Source: Nemertoderma westbladi (taxonomy: Eukaryota; Xenacoelomorpha; Nemertodermatida; Nemertodermatidae). From it: a stretch of DNA of 64,000 nt. The stretch's first letter is position 1. Every line of letters starts with the position of its first letter. The stretch covers positions 62,001-126,000 of the forward strand of contig JAUCBJ010006938.1 of NCBI GenBank assembly GCA_032718475.1, in the 5' to 3' direction. The notes under the pieces are model-generated. The model ran no database searches and was not told the DNA's origin. It saw nothing but the letters and a program-made list of their open reading frames with translations. Positions 1-8,703 of this stretch are shown here, piece after piece. Both the position numbers and the translations under genes were made by a program.

Positions 1-77
1 TACTGTTACAAACCGGTACAAGGAACCGCTCCGGTGGTAAGTCGCTTACCTCAATTCAAAGTAATAAGTTGTCTATC

Positions 78-545
78 ATGGTTTTGTTCAGAAATGGAAA
101 AAAATGAGAAAGCACGTCACCGGAGCCATAAACAGCACCTGGACAAAACCATAATACTAAACCTTTAATTACAGTTGCATTAACAGCTCAACTCCAATTT
201 ATTTATTTAAAATCACCTGGCAGCAATACTCGAGCTGAATATTTATTTATTTGTACTTTCCTCCTGTTTCACTCTAACATACTTGAGGCGGGTAGGTCCG
301 ATGTTAGAGATAGGATATGCAACTTAAGACTGCCTGTTCAATAGAAGTGGATTAGGTGGGAGAGTGAATGTCAGGGTCAAATTGCTGAACTAGTTAGCAC
401 TACTGATGAGGCCTGATAGGCTGAACCGTACGTATACCGCTGGTTCAACCCTCGGTGACGCGCTTTCTCATTTTTTTCCATTTCTGAACAAAACCATACT
501 ATTACATCTTTAATTACAGTTGCATTAACAGCTCAACTCCAATTT
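78..545. repeat. Foldback-type repeat with 45-bp inverted arms
   Basis: Positions 78-122 and 453-497 are reverse complements of each other over 45 bp with one mismatch. A second relation overlaps this one: 144-201 and 490-545 are direct repeats of roughly 55 bp that share a core around 'taattacagttgcattaac'. The combination of inverted arms and a partial direct duplication looks like a small non-autonomous foldback element or a duplicated MITE. It lies in the intron left of the first visible crystallin exon. No ORF is present. Confidence 0.7.
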
Positions 546-756
546 AACTCCCATTCATTTGTCTATCATAAGGGCTTTCAATATAATATGTATTTTTATA
601 ATGTATGATATGTACAATTTATTTACAGTATATTTATAATATATACAACCGATGGTATTCATCCTTTGATCCCAAGATTCCCTTAATCCCTTAATTCCAG
701 ATTAACTACAACAATTATCTTTATTTTAATAAATTATTTTACGTATCTCCTTTCAG

Positions 757-871
757 GCATGGCTTTACAGGCAGATCAGTGGTTCTCAACCCTGGGTTTT
801 ATCGTGACATTGATGGTTTAATTCCACTGGGTGATAATGTACTATCATCGATGAAACGGACTCAGCAAAAT
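757..871 (+). CDS. Beta/gamma-crystallin-domain gene, exon A (first visible)
   Basis: This 115-bp exon follows a pyrimidine-rich acceptor ending tttcag and ends at a gtgaga donor. After one base that completes an upstream codon it reads 38 codons beginning HGFTGRSVVLNPGFYRDIDG, the second half of a Greek-key domain. The aromatic-x-G pattern near its start and the following Asn-Pro-Gly-Phe-Tyr are typical of the family. Incoming phase 2 means a preceding exon, carrying the first Greek key of this domain, must exist, but none is recognisable in 1-756, so the gene start is outside the window. Such domains form double Greek-key beta sandwiches that often bind calcium; the cellular role of this protein is unknown. 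Exon ends are read by eye. Confidence 0.75.
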
Positions 872-1058
872 GTGAGAAAAATTAGACCATGGAAAAGTTA
901 TTTTTTGTAATATCCTATTCTATAGCTTTTTAGTTTATTTTCCATTAATTAAATAGTGGCACATTGAGGTTAAAACATGCAAGTTACTTATTTATACGTT
1001 TTACGATATTTATACTTTTACATTTGATATAAATACATCAATGATATGTTTTGTTTAG

Positions 1059-1213
1059 GTTGAAGAGCCTTGTTCAGCGCCTTTGATAACCTTTTACAAT
1101 GACAACGATTATAAAGGGGAATATTTCTCAGTCAGTGCCGGAGTTCCAAGCGGTGGGTTTAAAAATGCTCACCAACACGATCTGATATCATCTATAAAAG
1201 TCGCATGTGGAGA
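1059..1213 (+). CDS. Beta/gamma-crystallin-domain gene, exon B
   Basis: The acceptor is ttgtttag and the donor gtaagt. The 155-bp exon starts in phase 0, as required by exon A, and encodes a short linker followed by a first Greek-key motif: LITFYNDNDYKGEYFS, then a loop and DLISSIKVACG. The Tyr-x-Gly and the Ser-Ser-x-x-V near the end match the consensus of beta/gamma-crystallin motifs (F/Y-x-G and D-x-x-SS-x-x-V). It ends two bases into a Glu codon, giving the same phase-2 intron inside the 'xE' position as in the next domain. Confidence 0.85.
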
Positions 1214-2269
1214 GTAAGTACTTACATTTATACATCAAAAACATGTAGCGGCTTATGTTCAATCAGTCTCATATTTCAGTAGACTAATTTATATTATGAA
1301 AAATGATATGTCAATTGAATTGAATTGAAAAGACATTTAAAATTATTATACTATCCTTATATTATTTAATACTAATGAGCTAGGAAACCAAATTTTATTA
1401 TATTTATATGATTACATATTTACTGAATTAGCAATCACAGCTTTATTTACATAACTACCATAATAACACATTTTTCTAGCCTACTAACACTAAGGGGGGT
1501 TGGTGGCTAGATTATCAGGCAGACTCCCAGCTCGTCCAGCTATATCATCTCTTGGTTGGTATATCTTATTGGATGTTGTTCCTAGCCAACTTGTTAAGGG
1601 ACTGGAAAATAAATCTGTCATTACTATTTTTGCGGACAAAATATTAACTATGATATTTATCAAATAATTTGTTTATTAGGGATTGTGGAATTGAGGCAGG
1701 GCTGAGAGTAACTGAACTAAGGGATTCTCAATTCTATTTGAAGTGTTGGGTTCTAAGGTGATGACGAATTTCAAACATGGGTTACTAAAATAAGGCAACA
1801 TTTGATAGCTTGAACATTAAACTGAGATATTTATTTTTTGGATAAAATTATATAATTAGTTATTAGTTCGGGCCTTGCGGACACCTTGAACCACCAATTG
1901 TCTGTCATTAATGAGAGTTTCTGTTCTTAGTAGAAAAATAGAATCTAGAATATTGTGTTCTACACCTCCACACCATCATTGTTGAGGGAGCTAAATGTGG
2001 CCTTAATATCAACCCCAGTAAATGTGAGTTTTATTTTCTCAGGCCATTATCTGATTCATCGCATTCAGGAGGAATTCAACTTGATTTGCCATGAAATTCA
2101 GTTCCAACCACCAGATAATCTAACCAAGCCATCACCCACCACCTGTGATGGATGATGAAAAGACTTCAAGACACTTAGCAGCCGACTCCAACTAATGGAT
2201 AGCCACCACGCCATCTTACTGCTGAAGAATTCCTTCTCAATCCTCCAGCGACTCTATTTCCTGCTTTAC

Positions 2270-2740
2270 TATAAACCCGACTTACTAGCCGAGTACGATC
2301 GACAGTTTCGTTTGTGCTCCAGGAGGTAGCAAATGTCCATATTGACAATTCAGCTAGGACTCAAGCCTGTCTACCAGCCCGGATGGTGGACTTGGCCTGA
2401 GCTCGGCAATCCAACTCGCACCATCAGCTTACTTAAGCTCGACGAATCGTTGCTAAACTCTGTCAAGCCGCTTGCTCGCAGCCACCCCAACCGCTGCAAG
2501 GTAATGCAACCCCACAACTGCGCTGTTTGTGGTGGCTCTGTGGATGCGGATGGTCTACATGGTCTCTTATGTATATGATGCGCTAGACAGTTTGACCACC
2601 ACTCCATTTTAAATGACATCATGAAGCGGGCGCTGTCCAGCTGCGTGATGGCAAACATTGAGACGGTGTTTCTGTCGTACCCTGGAGCTGCGGAAAAACT
2701 TTAACCACCTCTTTAAGATCCACCACCTCTTTTGACTACT
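2270..2740 (+). pseudogene. Relic C-terminus of a reverse transcriptase
   Basis: One frame at 2333-2578 reads an 81-residue piece ending in C-x2-C-x9-H-x3-C (NCAVCGGSVDADGLHGLLC), followed after an in-frame TGA by residues resembling the His-rich segment that usually comes next (FDHHSILNDIMKRAL). This is the Cys/His motif found near the C-terminus of many metazoan retroelement RTs. No RT palm motifs remain nearby. It lies in the crystallin intron between exons B and C and is an old, heavily decayed fragment on the same strand as the larger element at 7.5-11.5 kb. The rest of this intron (1214-2270 and 2740-3340) is AT-rich and shows nothing else I recognise. Confidence 0.55.
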
Positions 2741-3340
2741 CTATGAAACTTTAACTTGGGAGGCCACCATAACCCATCCACTTGCTCCCAGCCATCTGTC
2801 TAAAACAGTGTCAGAAGGAGAAGAATTTATACCGAGAAGAACTTAAACGGAAGAAATATGCTGAGCTAGTTGATCAGGGATGTCTATTTCACCCAGTGTC
2901 CTTTGAGACCTTCAGGGGCCAAGGATCATCCACTGCCGTTTTTCTTAAAGAAATCGGCAGAGACTACACTCCACACACTCGAACCATGGTCACGTCACGT
3001 TCTCCTGCAACGCATCAACTCATCAGCAACACATGCAATCCTTGGCACTACTGATTCCCCCTGTTCTAAAGGTCTTTTCGATATTATTGAGACCTCTCCA
3101 TCCCAGCGTGCCCTAAACTATGCAATATTCTTTTTTACTCCAATAGTAGATTTTATTTAATTTTAATTCACGAACTTGAATACTTTTATTAAATTTCCTT
3201 TTTATTAATTTATTATTATGTTTCAAAGTTGTGTGGTCTGTGTCATTGTCATATAATATATTCTTCCATATTATTATTCTTCCATATTGTGAATTTGAAA
3301 ATGAGTGATGGTTTTCAAATAAATACATTATATATTTAAG

Positions 3341-3454
3341 ATGGCTGATTTATCAAGACAATTACAGAGGTAGAAAAGCGATACTAAAACCTGGAAATTA
3401 CCCAAATGCTGGTACTTGGGGACATATGGCTCCTGTTGACAACTCTATAACAAG
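3341..3454 (+). CDS. Beta/gamma-crystallin-domain gene, exon C
   Basis: The acceptor is tatatttaag and the donor gtgggt. The first base completes the Glu codon begun in exon B, then the exon reads WLIYQDNYRGRKAILKPGNY and on to NSIT: the second Greek key of this domain, with the canonical W-x-x-Y, Y-x-G and P-G-x-Y residues. It ends two bases into a Ser codon finished by exon D. The phase match on both sides, together with the motif order, supports this exon strongly even though it is too short to stand out as an ORF. Confidence 0.85.
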
Positions 3455-3866
3455 GTGGGTAATACTACTAATTTAATTTTACATAAGTAAGAAAATCTTG
3501 ATTAGTTTTATCTTATATTATATTTAATTAATAAAATATTCTTATTTATTATTTCTTAAATATCTACTTTTTGAATATAAATATTTACTTATAGTTGCTC
3601 AATTCTATATAATATAGAGCCATATAATGTTACACAAAATATATTGAACTGTAGAATTTTACTAAATTGCTTCCATAGTTACTGCGATTCAAATTATTGT
3701 TATCTTCAAATCCTGATGCTGCCTTACTCAATATTAAAATAATTTAGTTTAATTTAAATTTTTTAAATTTAGTTTAATTAAGTTTAAATAATTTAATTTA
3801 CACTTTATGACAGTTAATATTGTTGAGCTTTAAACGTTTGTTGTACATTAAGCATAATATTTACAG

Positions 3867-4040
3867 TGCTCGACCGGTAACAGCTCATGGTGATGAGCCG
3901 ACAATCGCGATATTCGAACATTCAAACTACGATGGCCGAATGTTAGTTCTCGATGAATCCTGCCCCAACATTCATGATCTTCGCTTCGGAGACATAACCT
4001 CTTCCGCGATAGTAACCGGAGGTGCCTGGCGGCTCTATGA
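3867..4040 (+). CDS. Beta/gamma-crystallin-domain gene, exon D
   Basis: The acceptor is atttacag and the donor gttagt. After a short linker the exon encodes TIAIFEHSNYDGRMLVLDES, then CPNIHDLRF and DITSSAIVTGGAWRLYE. This is a full first Greek key with F-E-H, Y-D-G and D-x-x-S-S-x-x-V. The final bases GA are the start of a Glu codon. The next in-phase partner is about 20 kb away at 24115. Two Cys-free linkers and the domain spacing suggest a protein of at least one and a half to two and a half crystallin domains. Confidence 0.9.
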
Positions 4041-4132
4041 GTTAGTGTTTATTATTTTTATATTTTAATAGATTATCAACATTTTTGTTAATTGTTAAAT
4101 ATAGTGTAGGGATAATCTTTTAGGCTCGTTAA

Positions 4133-5152
4133 GTCATGGAATGCCTGTTCACCACCATAGGTGATCTTCCACAGTAAACCCTTCCATTCTGTTTCCTAAA
4201 GGAATGCCTGTTCACCACCATGGGTGAACTTCCGCAGTAAACCCTTCCACTATGTTTCCTAAAGGAATGCCTGTTCACCACCATGGGGGATCTTCCACAG
4301 TAAACCCTTCCACTCTGTTTCCCAAAGGAATACCTGTTCACCACTATGGGTGTTCTTCCACAGTAAACTCTTCCACTCTGTTTCCAAAAGGAATGCCTGT
4401 TCACCACCATAGGTGATCTTCCACAGTAAACCCTTCCATTCTGTTTCCTAAAGGAATGCCTGTTCACCACCATGGGTGATCTTCCGCAGTAAACCCTTCC
4501 ACTCTGTTTCCTAAAGGAATGCCTGTTCACCACCTTGGGTGATCTTCCACAGTAAACCCTTCCACTCTGTTTCCTAAAAGAATGCCTGTTCACCATCAGG
4601 GGTGACCTTCCACAGTAAACCCTTCCACTCTGTTTCTTAAAGGAATGCCTGTTCACGACCATGGGTGATCTTCCACAGTAAACCCTTCCACTATGTTTCC
4701 TAAAGGAATGCCTGTTCACCACCATGGGTGATCTTCCGCAGTAAACCCTTCCACTCTGTTTCCTAAAGGAATGCCTGTTCACCACCTTGGGTGATCTTCC
4801 ACAGTAAACCCTTCCACTCTGTTTCCTAAAATAATGCCTGTTCACCATCAGGGGTGACCTTCCACAGTAAACCCTTCCACTCTGTTTCTTAAAGGAATGC
4901 CTGTTCACCACCATGGGTGATCTTCCGCAGTAAACTCTTCCACTATGTTTCCTAAAGGAATGCCTGTTCACCACCATGGGTGATCTTCCGTAGTAAACCC
5001 TTCCACTCTGTTTCCTAAAGGAATGCCTGTTCACCACCTTGGGTGATCTTCCACAGTAAACCCTTCCACTCTGTTTCCTAAAAGAATGCCTGTTCACCAT
5101 CAGGGGTGATCTTCCACAGTAAACCCTTCCACTCTGTTTCTTAAAGGAATGT
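4133..5152. repeat. 63-bp minisatellite, about 16 copies, with 4-unit higher-order structure
   Basis: A 63-bp unit (beginning aaaggaatgcctgttcacca) repeats about 16 times without gaps. Because 63 is divisible by 3 the minus strand stays open for 353 codons; that ORF is an artefact. Variants recur every fourth unit: units with 'atcagggg', with 'accttggg', with 'accatggg', and with the 'actatgtt' substitution return in the same order at least three times, so the array grew in blocks of 252 bp. It begins about 90 bp downstream of the exon D donor, inside the long crystallin intron. Confidence 0.95.
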
Positions 5153-5159
5153 GTTTCGA

Positions 5160-7265
5160 ACAAACTACCCGGCCTAACCAATAAAGACACAAAACTGCTC
5201 TATTTATTAAACAGGGCAATCAGGAGCGTATAATTGCTAATGTAGGGCTGCTGAGTACAAACCGCTACTTACCGTTGGATGGCACTAATCTGCCTTCCGC
5301 TAATATATTTCCTAATTTTCTACGGCTCCTGCTAAATTCTCGTTCCTTTCTCTATCGATTACTCAATAGAGAGCTAACTGTTCGAATATATGAGCCAAGC
5401 GGGAATAACCAAAACAACAAACCCGAATCGGCTCCATAAGCTGACTTAAAACGAGTGTGAGAGGCTCTACACTCAGAGTATATTTTATAATCTAATCTTA
5501 CTGTAAAAAGCGCTAATAATTACGTCTTTTTCTAATCTAATCTAATCGCATCTAATCTAATCGCAAAGACTGGGGTTCCCTAACGGAATGTGTGAATGTG
5601 AGAATATTTTAATAATCAAAACTTCTAGTACAGTATCTTTTAGGGCTAATACCTGCTGTGGGACTAAACTTGCCTACGGCTGGCTTTAGGCCAGCAAATT
5701 ACTAATGCGTGTTGCGTACTGTATACTGCGATCTAACTTATTGTCCGCTAATTAAATAACCGCCCAGCGTGAATAGTGTACGGTACTCCAAATTACTACC
5801 TTAACTACTCTCCGCTATGCTGCGTACAAATTCTTAATTTTACTAATTAATTACAGTCACAAGTATGTTACAGCGTACTAATTACTAAGTATTCCAGAAT
5901 GCGCAATTCTAATTTATTACGTATCTGGTTGTACTAGTAACAGTCTAATACCGTATTATTTTCGACCTAATCAGTAATTATTTACAGTAAACTAAGAAAT
6001 AGAAATCAATCAAAGGGGAAAAGAGCACCTATCCAAGCATTCGTGATTTATTAGGCACACTTTAGTAACACACCAATCAGCGTAACAATCAATATTTTAT
6101 ACTTACCAACTTAATTCCTAACGCACAATTCTCAATTAGCGATCAATAGTTCACAACTCGCAGTCTACTACTCAGTTTGCGATGCACAATCCGCAATTCG
6201 CAATTCGCAATGTAAGGCACGTAGGCCTCTCCCGAGTACATCTAGGCTTCCTAACTAACCCAATTCCTGCCCCCCTAATACTACAAAATAGAGACAAAAT
6301 CTGGATCATCAGCCCCTAATTGCTGTACCAGCGAGTGGTCTCCGCTCTACACTGCCAACTGCCCGACCGCAACAGTGGCCTTCCCGCCAGCGCTGCCCGC
6401 CTTTGAATCCTCCGCACTCCCTTCGTCGCTAACCCCCCGATGCGCCCGTCGCGCTTACCGGTACCTTAGCCCTCCATTAAAATGAATAGCTACCGTAACG
6501 GCACATGCAAATCACAAAGTCTGACAGTCTAAGAAATCCTGTGGGATTATTGCGTCGAAAGGAATCACATAGAACCATTAACTAAAGGGTAGAAATCATA
6601 GTTCCAATTGTAATTAACAGTAATCATCGGGATTGATTGAGAAACACAAGCAAGAATCAATTAGCTAATCATTGCAAGAAAATAATTCCGAAAAAAGAGC
6701 AGAAATACAGAATTTACGCACAAAATGTATCTGAAACTCTGAATAATCAAGCTACAAAGGTGACTAAGGAGAGAATAAGACTGTAAGCATAGCACATACC
6801 GGCAAACCGCCAATTTATAGGTGATTCATGGAGGATGATGCAATCGCTCTCTCATTGGCTCCACAATCCGCGCTATCATTAGACCAACCTGGAAGCAGTT
6901 AGGCCATTAAGGAAGCCGGATTGTGAACCTCTCGCTCCTTGAAATCACAAATCGTTACCATATATGGTAATTCTGGCGATGCTTAATTTAGCAGTACTAA
7001 TAACATGTTGCACAAAGGTTAATTTAGCGCAATCATAGAGAAAATTAAAACCAATAGCTTGCCCCATCAAGGCTAATAACAGCAAGCCCATATCCAGGGT
7101 CCAACGGAAACTTGCTACCCTGGAACTATCTACTTATATCCTATTACAAAATTACATAGGTAGGGCTACATACTATACAAAATGGATGAATTCAAAATAT
7201 ATGGGCGTTTTATTTTCCTTATCTAAATGTCATTGTGCATTACTATGTCTTATCTAAATAATTAT
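5160..7265. other. Non-coding stretch of the long crystallin intron
   Basis: There is no ORF above 60 codons. The sequence is of mixed composition, with short word repeats such as 'atctaatctaatcg' near 5530-5565 and 'cgcaattcgcaatt' near 6190-6210, and a GC-richer patch near 6330-6480. It may be non-coding parts of old elements, but I see no terminal repeats or recognisable motifs. Confidence 0.5.
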
Positions 7266-7370
7266 ATTGCATAACGGACTAATATATTACACTATATAAC
7301 GGACTAATATATTATACTGTATAACTGCTAATATATGTACAGTATAACGGACTAATATATGTACAGCGCC
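7266..7370. repeat. Short tandem repeat, about 25-bp unit, four copies
   Basis: The unit 'ataacggactaatatat' followed by a variable tail (tacactat, tatactgt, gtacagt, gtacagc) repeats four times. It sits just upstream of the 5' region of the retroelement at 7.5 kb and may be part of it or of the target. Confidence 0.8.
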
Positions 7371-7671
7371 ATATACTGTAACACCGCTCCAAGGGAAATC
7401 ATGCAATGTTTCCCTCCACTTGTAGAAGAGTATAAGGCGATGTATACAAAACAAAATAATTCGCTTTCAAAATAATCTAAATAACTATTAATTGATGGTT
7501 TGTTTAACTTGGTTGGTTTAAATAGCGGCTTCCTTGATACTGCTGTACTAATGCTGTATAATACTGCTGTACTGCACCCGATGAACTGCCAGACTGCCTG
7601 GCGCCATATTAAACTGCCCAATAAATGTAACAATTATTTGGGATCTTGTTGTTATAATAATATCCTTGGTG

Positions 7672-8316
7672 ATGTCTCAAGGGTCGCAACGTTGTTGTAA
7701 TTGCGTGGCCCGTGAGTGCGCCCCACGCACCCCCCAAGGTGGTGGCTTTAGGGGTGGACAATGCGGCTGTGTCCGGGCGGAGCGTCCGTGTCGGAACTGC
7801 ATCAAACTCGACTCTGGGGGCTGCCGAAACCCCTTTAGGGCTTCTTCTATTCCCGCCCGTTCTACAGCGGTGCAAGCCGAAGTGACCGGGGTTGTTTGCT
7901 CTAACGTATTCGACGAACTTTCCCCGAGTTCCAGCAGCGATTCGGACAATGACTCCACCTCAACCGCCAGTACTGTGCGTCCACTCAGATCGCTCATGTT
8001 TTCCCCAAGCGGTGTTACGGCTATAAGCCCCTCCTTAATCGATGAAACCACGAGCGCAACCACCTCTGCTATTTCAGGGATGCTGGAAGACGCATTTGGG
8101 GGTGCCTGGGTAAACTCTCCAGGCTCATCTACCGATCCGGTTTGGGAGGCTCTCCATGCATGTCTTGCTCTTCTACCAAGCCGTCGCTACATTGTTCCTG
8201 GCGATAACGTGGGGCGCAAGGTGGTCGACATCCTCACAAGGGAGTTGGACAACCTGGCGGAGGGGGCGCACCCATCCGAGCGCCCCCTCTGCTTTATCGC
8301 TACCATCTTCCAATGA
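7672..8316 (+). CDS. Cys-rich N-terminal domain of the retroelement
   Basis: The ATG at 7672 (MSQGSQRCCNCVARECAP) is preferred over the upstream TTG because it aligns with the independent copy at 63375 (MAPSQRCCKC). Within the first 55 residues there are ten Cys in CC-x-C, C-x-C-x-C and C-x2-C spacings, a likely zinc-binding, CXC-like cluster. A Ser/Thr-rich low-complexity segment follows, then a more ordered part with WEALHACLALLPSRR. The frame stops at 8316, but homologous-looking sequence (SRRTILRRIDMWERG) goes on in the +2 frame, so the stop is due to a one-base shift near 8315. Role inferred: nucleic-acid binding by the element's protein. Confidence 0.7.
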   Translation: MSQGSQRCCNCVARECAPRTPQGGGFRGGQCGCVRAERPCRNCIKLDSGGCRNPFRASSIPARSTAVQAEVTGVVCSNVFDELSPSSSSDSDNDSTSTASTVRPLRSLMFSPSGVTAISPSLIDETTSATTSAISGMLEDAFGGAWVNSPGSSTDPVWEALHACLALLPSRRYIVPGDNVGRKVVDILTRELDNLAEGAHPSERPLCFIATIFQ

Positions 8317-8317
8317 G

Positions 8318-8703
8318 ATAAAGACGTGGTCAACACTCCGGATATCCAGGCGGACGATTCTGCGTCGAATAGACATGTGGGAGCGTGGTTAGTTCGATAC
8401 TCTAATAAACGAGGCCACATGTTGCAACACAAAGTTCCCGTCTGGTGATCACCTACCCCCACCGGACTTGGCTCGGTCATTCAACCAAAAAATTCTCGCT
8501 GGCATGAACCGGGCCGCAGTTCTGATGGTAACTGAGCGGGACTGCGGGGGTGTCCTTGACCCCAACGCACAGGCGGAGGGTCAGCCACAGGGTGTGAAGG
8601 TTCGGGATTTCCTCCTGCTGAAACACCCGCCTCAGATGCCCACCTCCCCAGACTCTCTCGAACCCGGCAACGAACTCCCTCCCCTTGAGGGCCTGGATGT
8701 TAA
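8318..8703 (+). pseudogene. Connector between Cys-rich head and RT, broken
   Basis: Frame 2 holds the basic segment ending MWERG, then a TAG (8390-8392), then an open stretch to 8719 that includes FNQKILAGMNRAAVLM and a segment VRDFLLLKHPPQMP. A 'LR-x-KHP' segment shortly before the RT is usual in this RT family. A one-base shift near 8702 is needed to enter the RT frame. The stop and two shifts mean this copy cannot make a full-length protein by normal translation. Confidence 0.6.

Noticed and set aside
4133-5152. CRISPR-like array
   Set aside because: There are no unique spacers; the units are contiguous and the genome is animal.
4129-5190. 353-codon minus-strand ORF with a 21-residue repeat
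   Set aside because: It is the 63-bp minisatellite read in an open frame; the period is a multiple of three and no gene features flank it.
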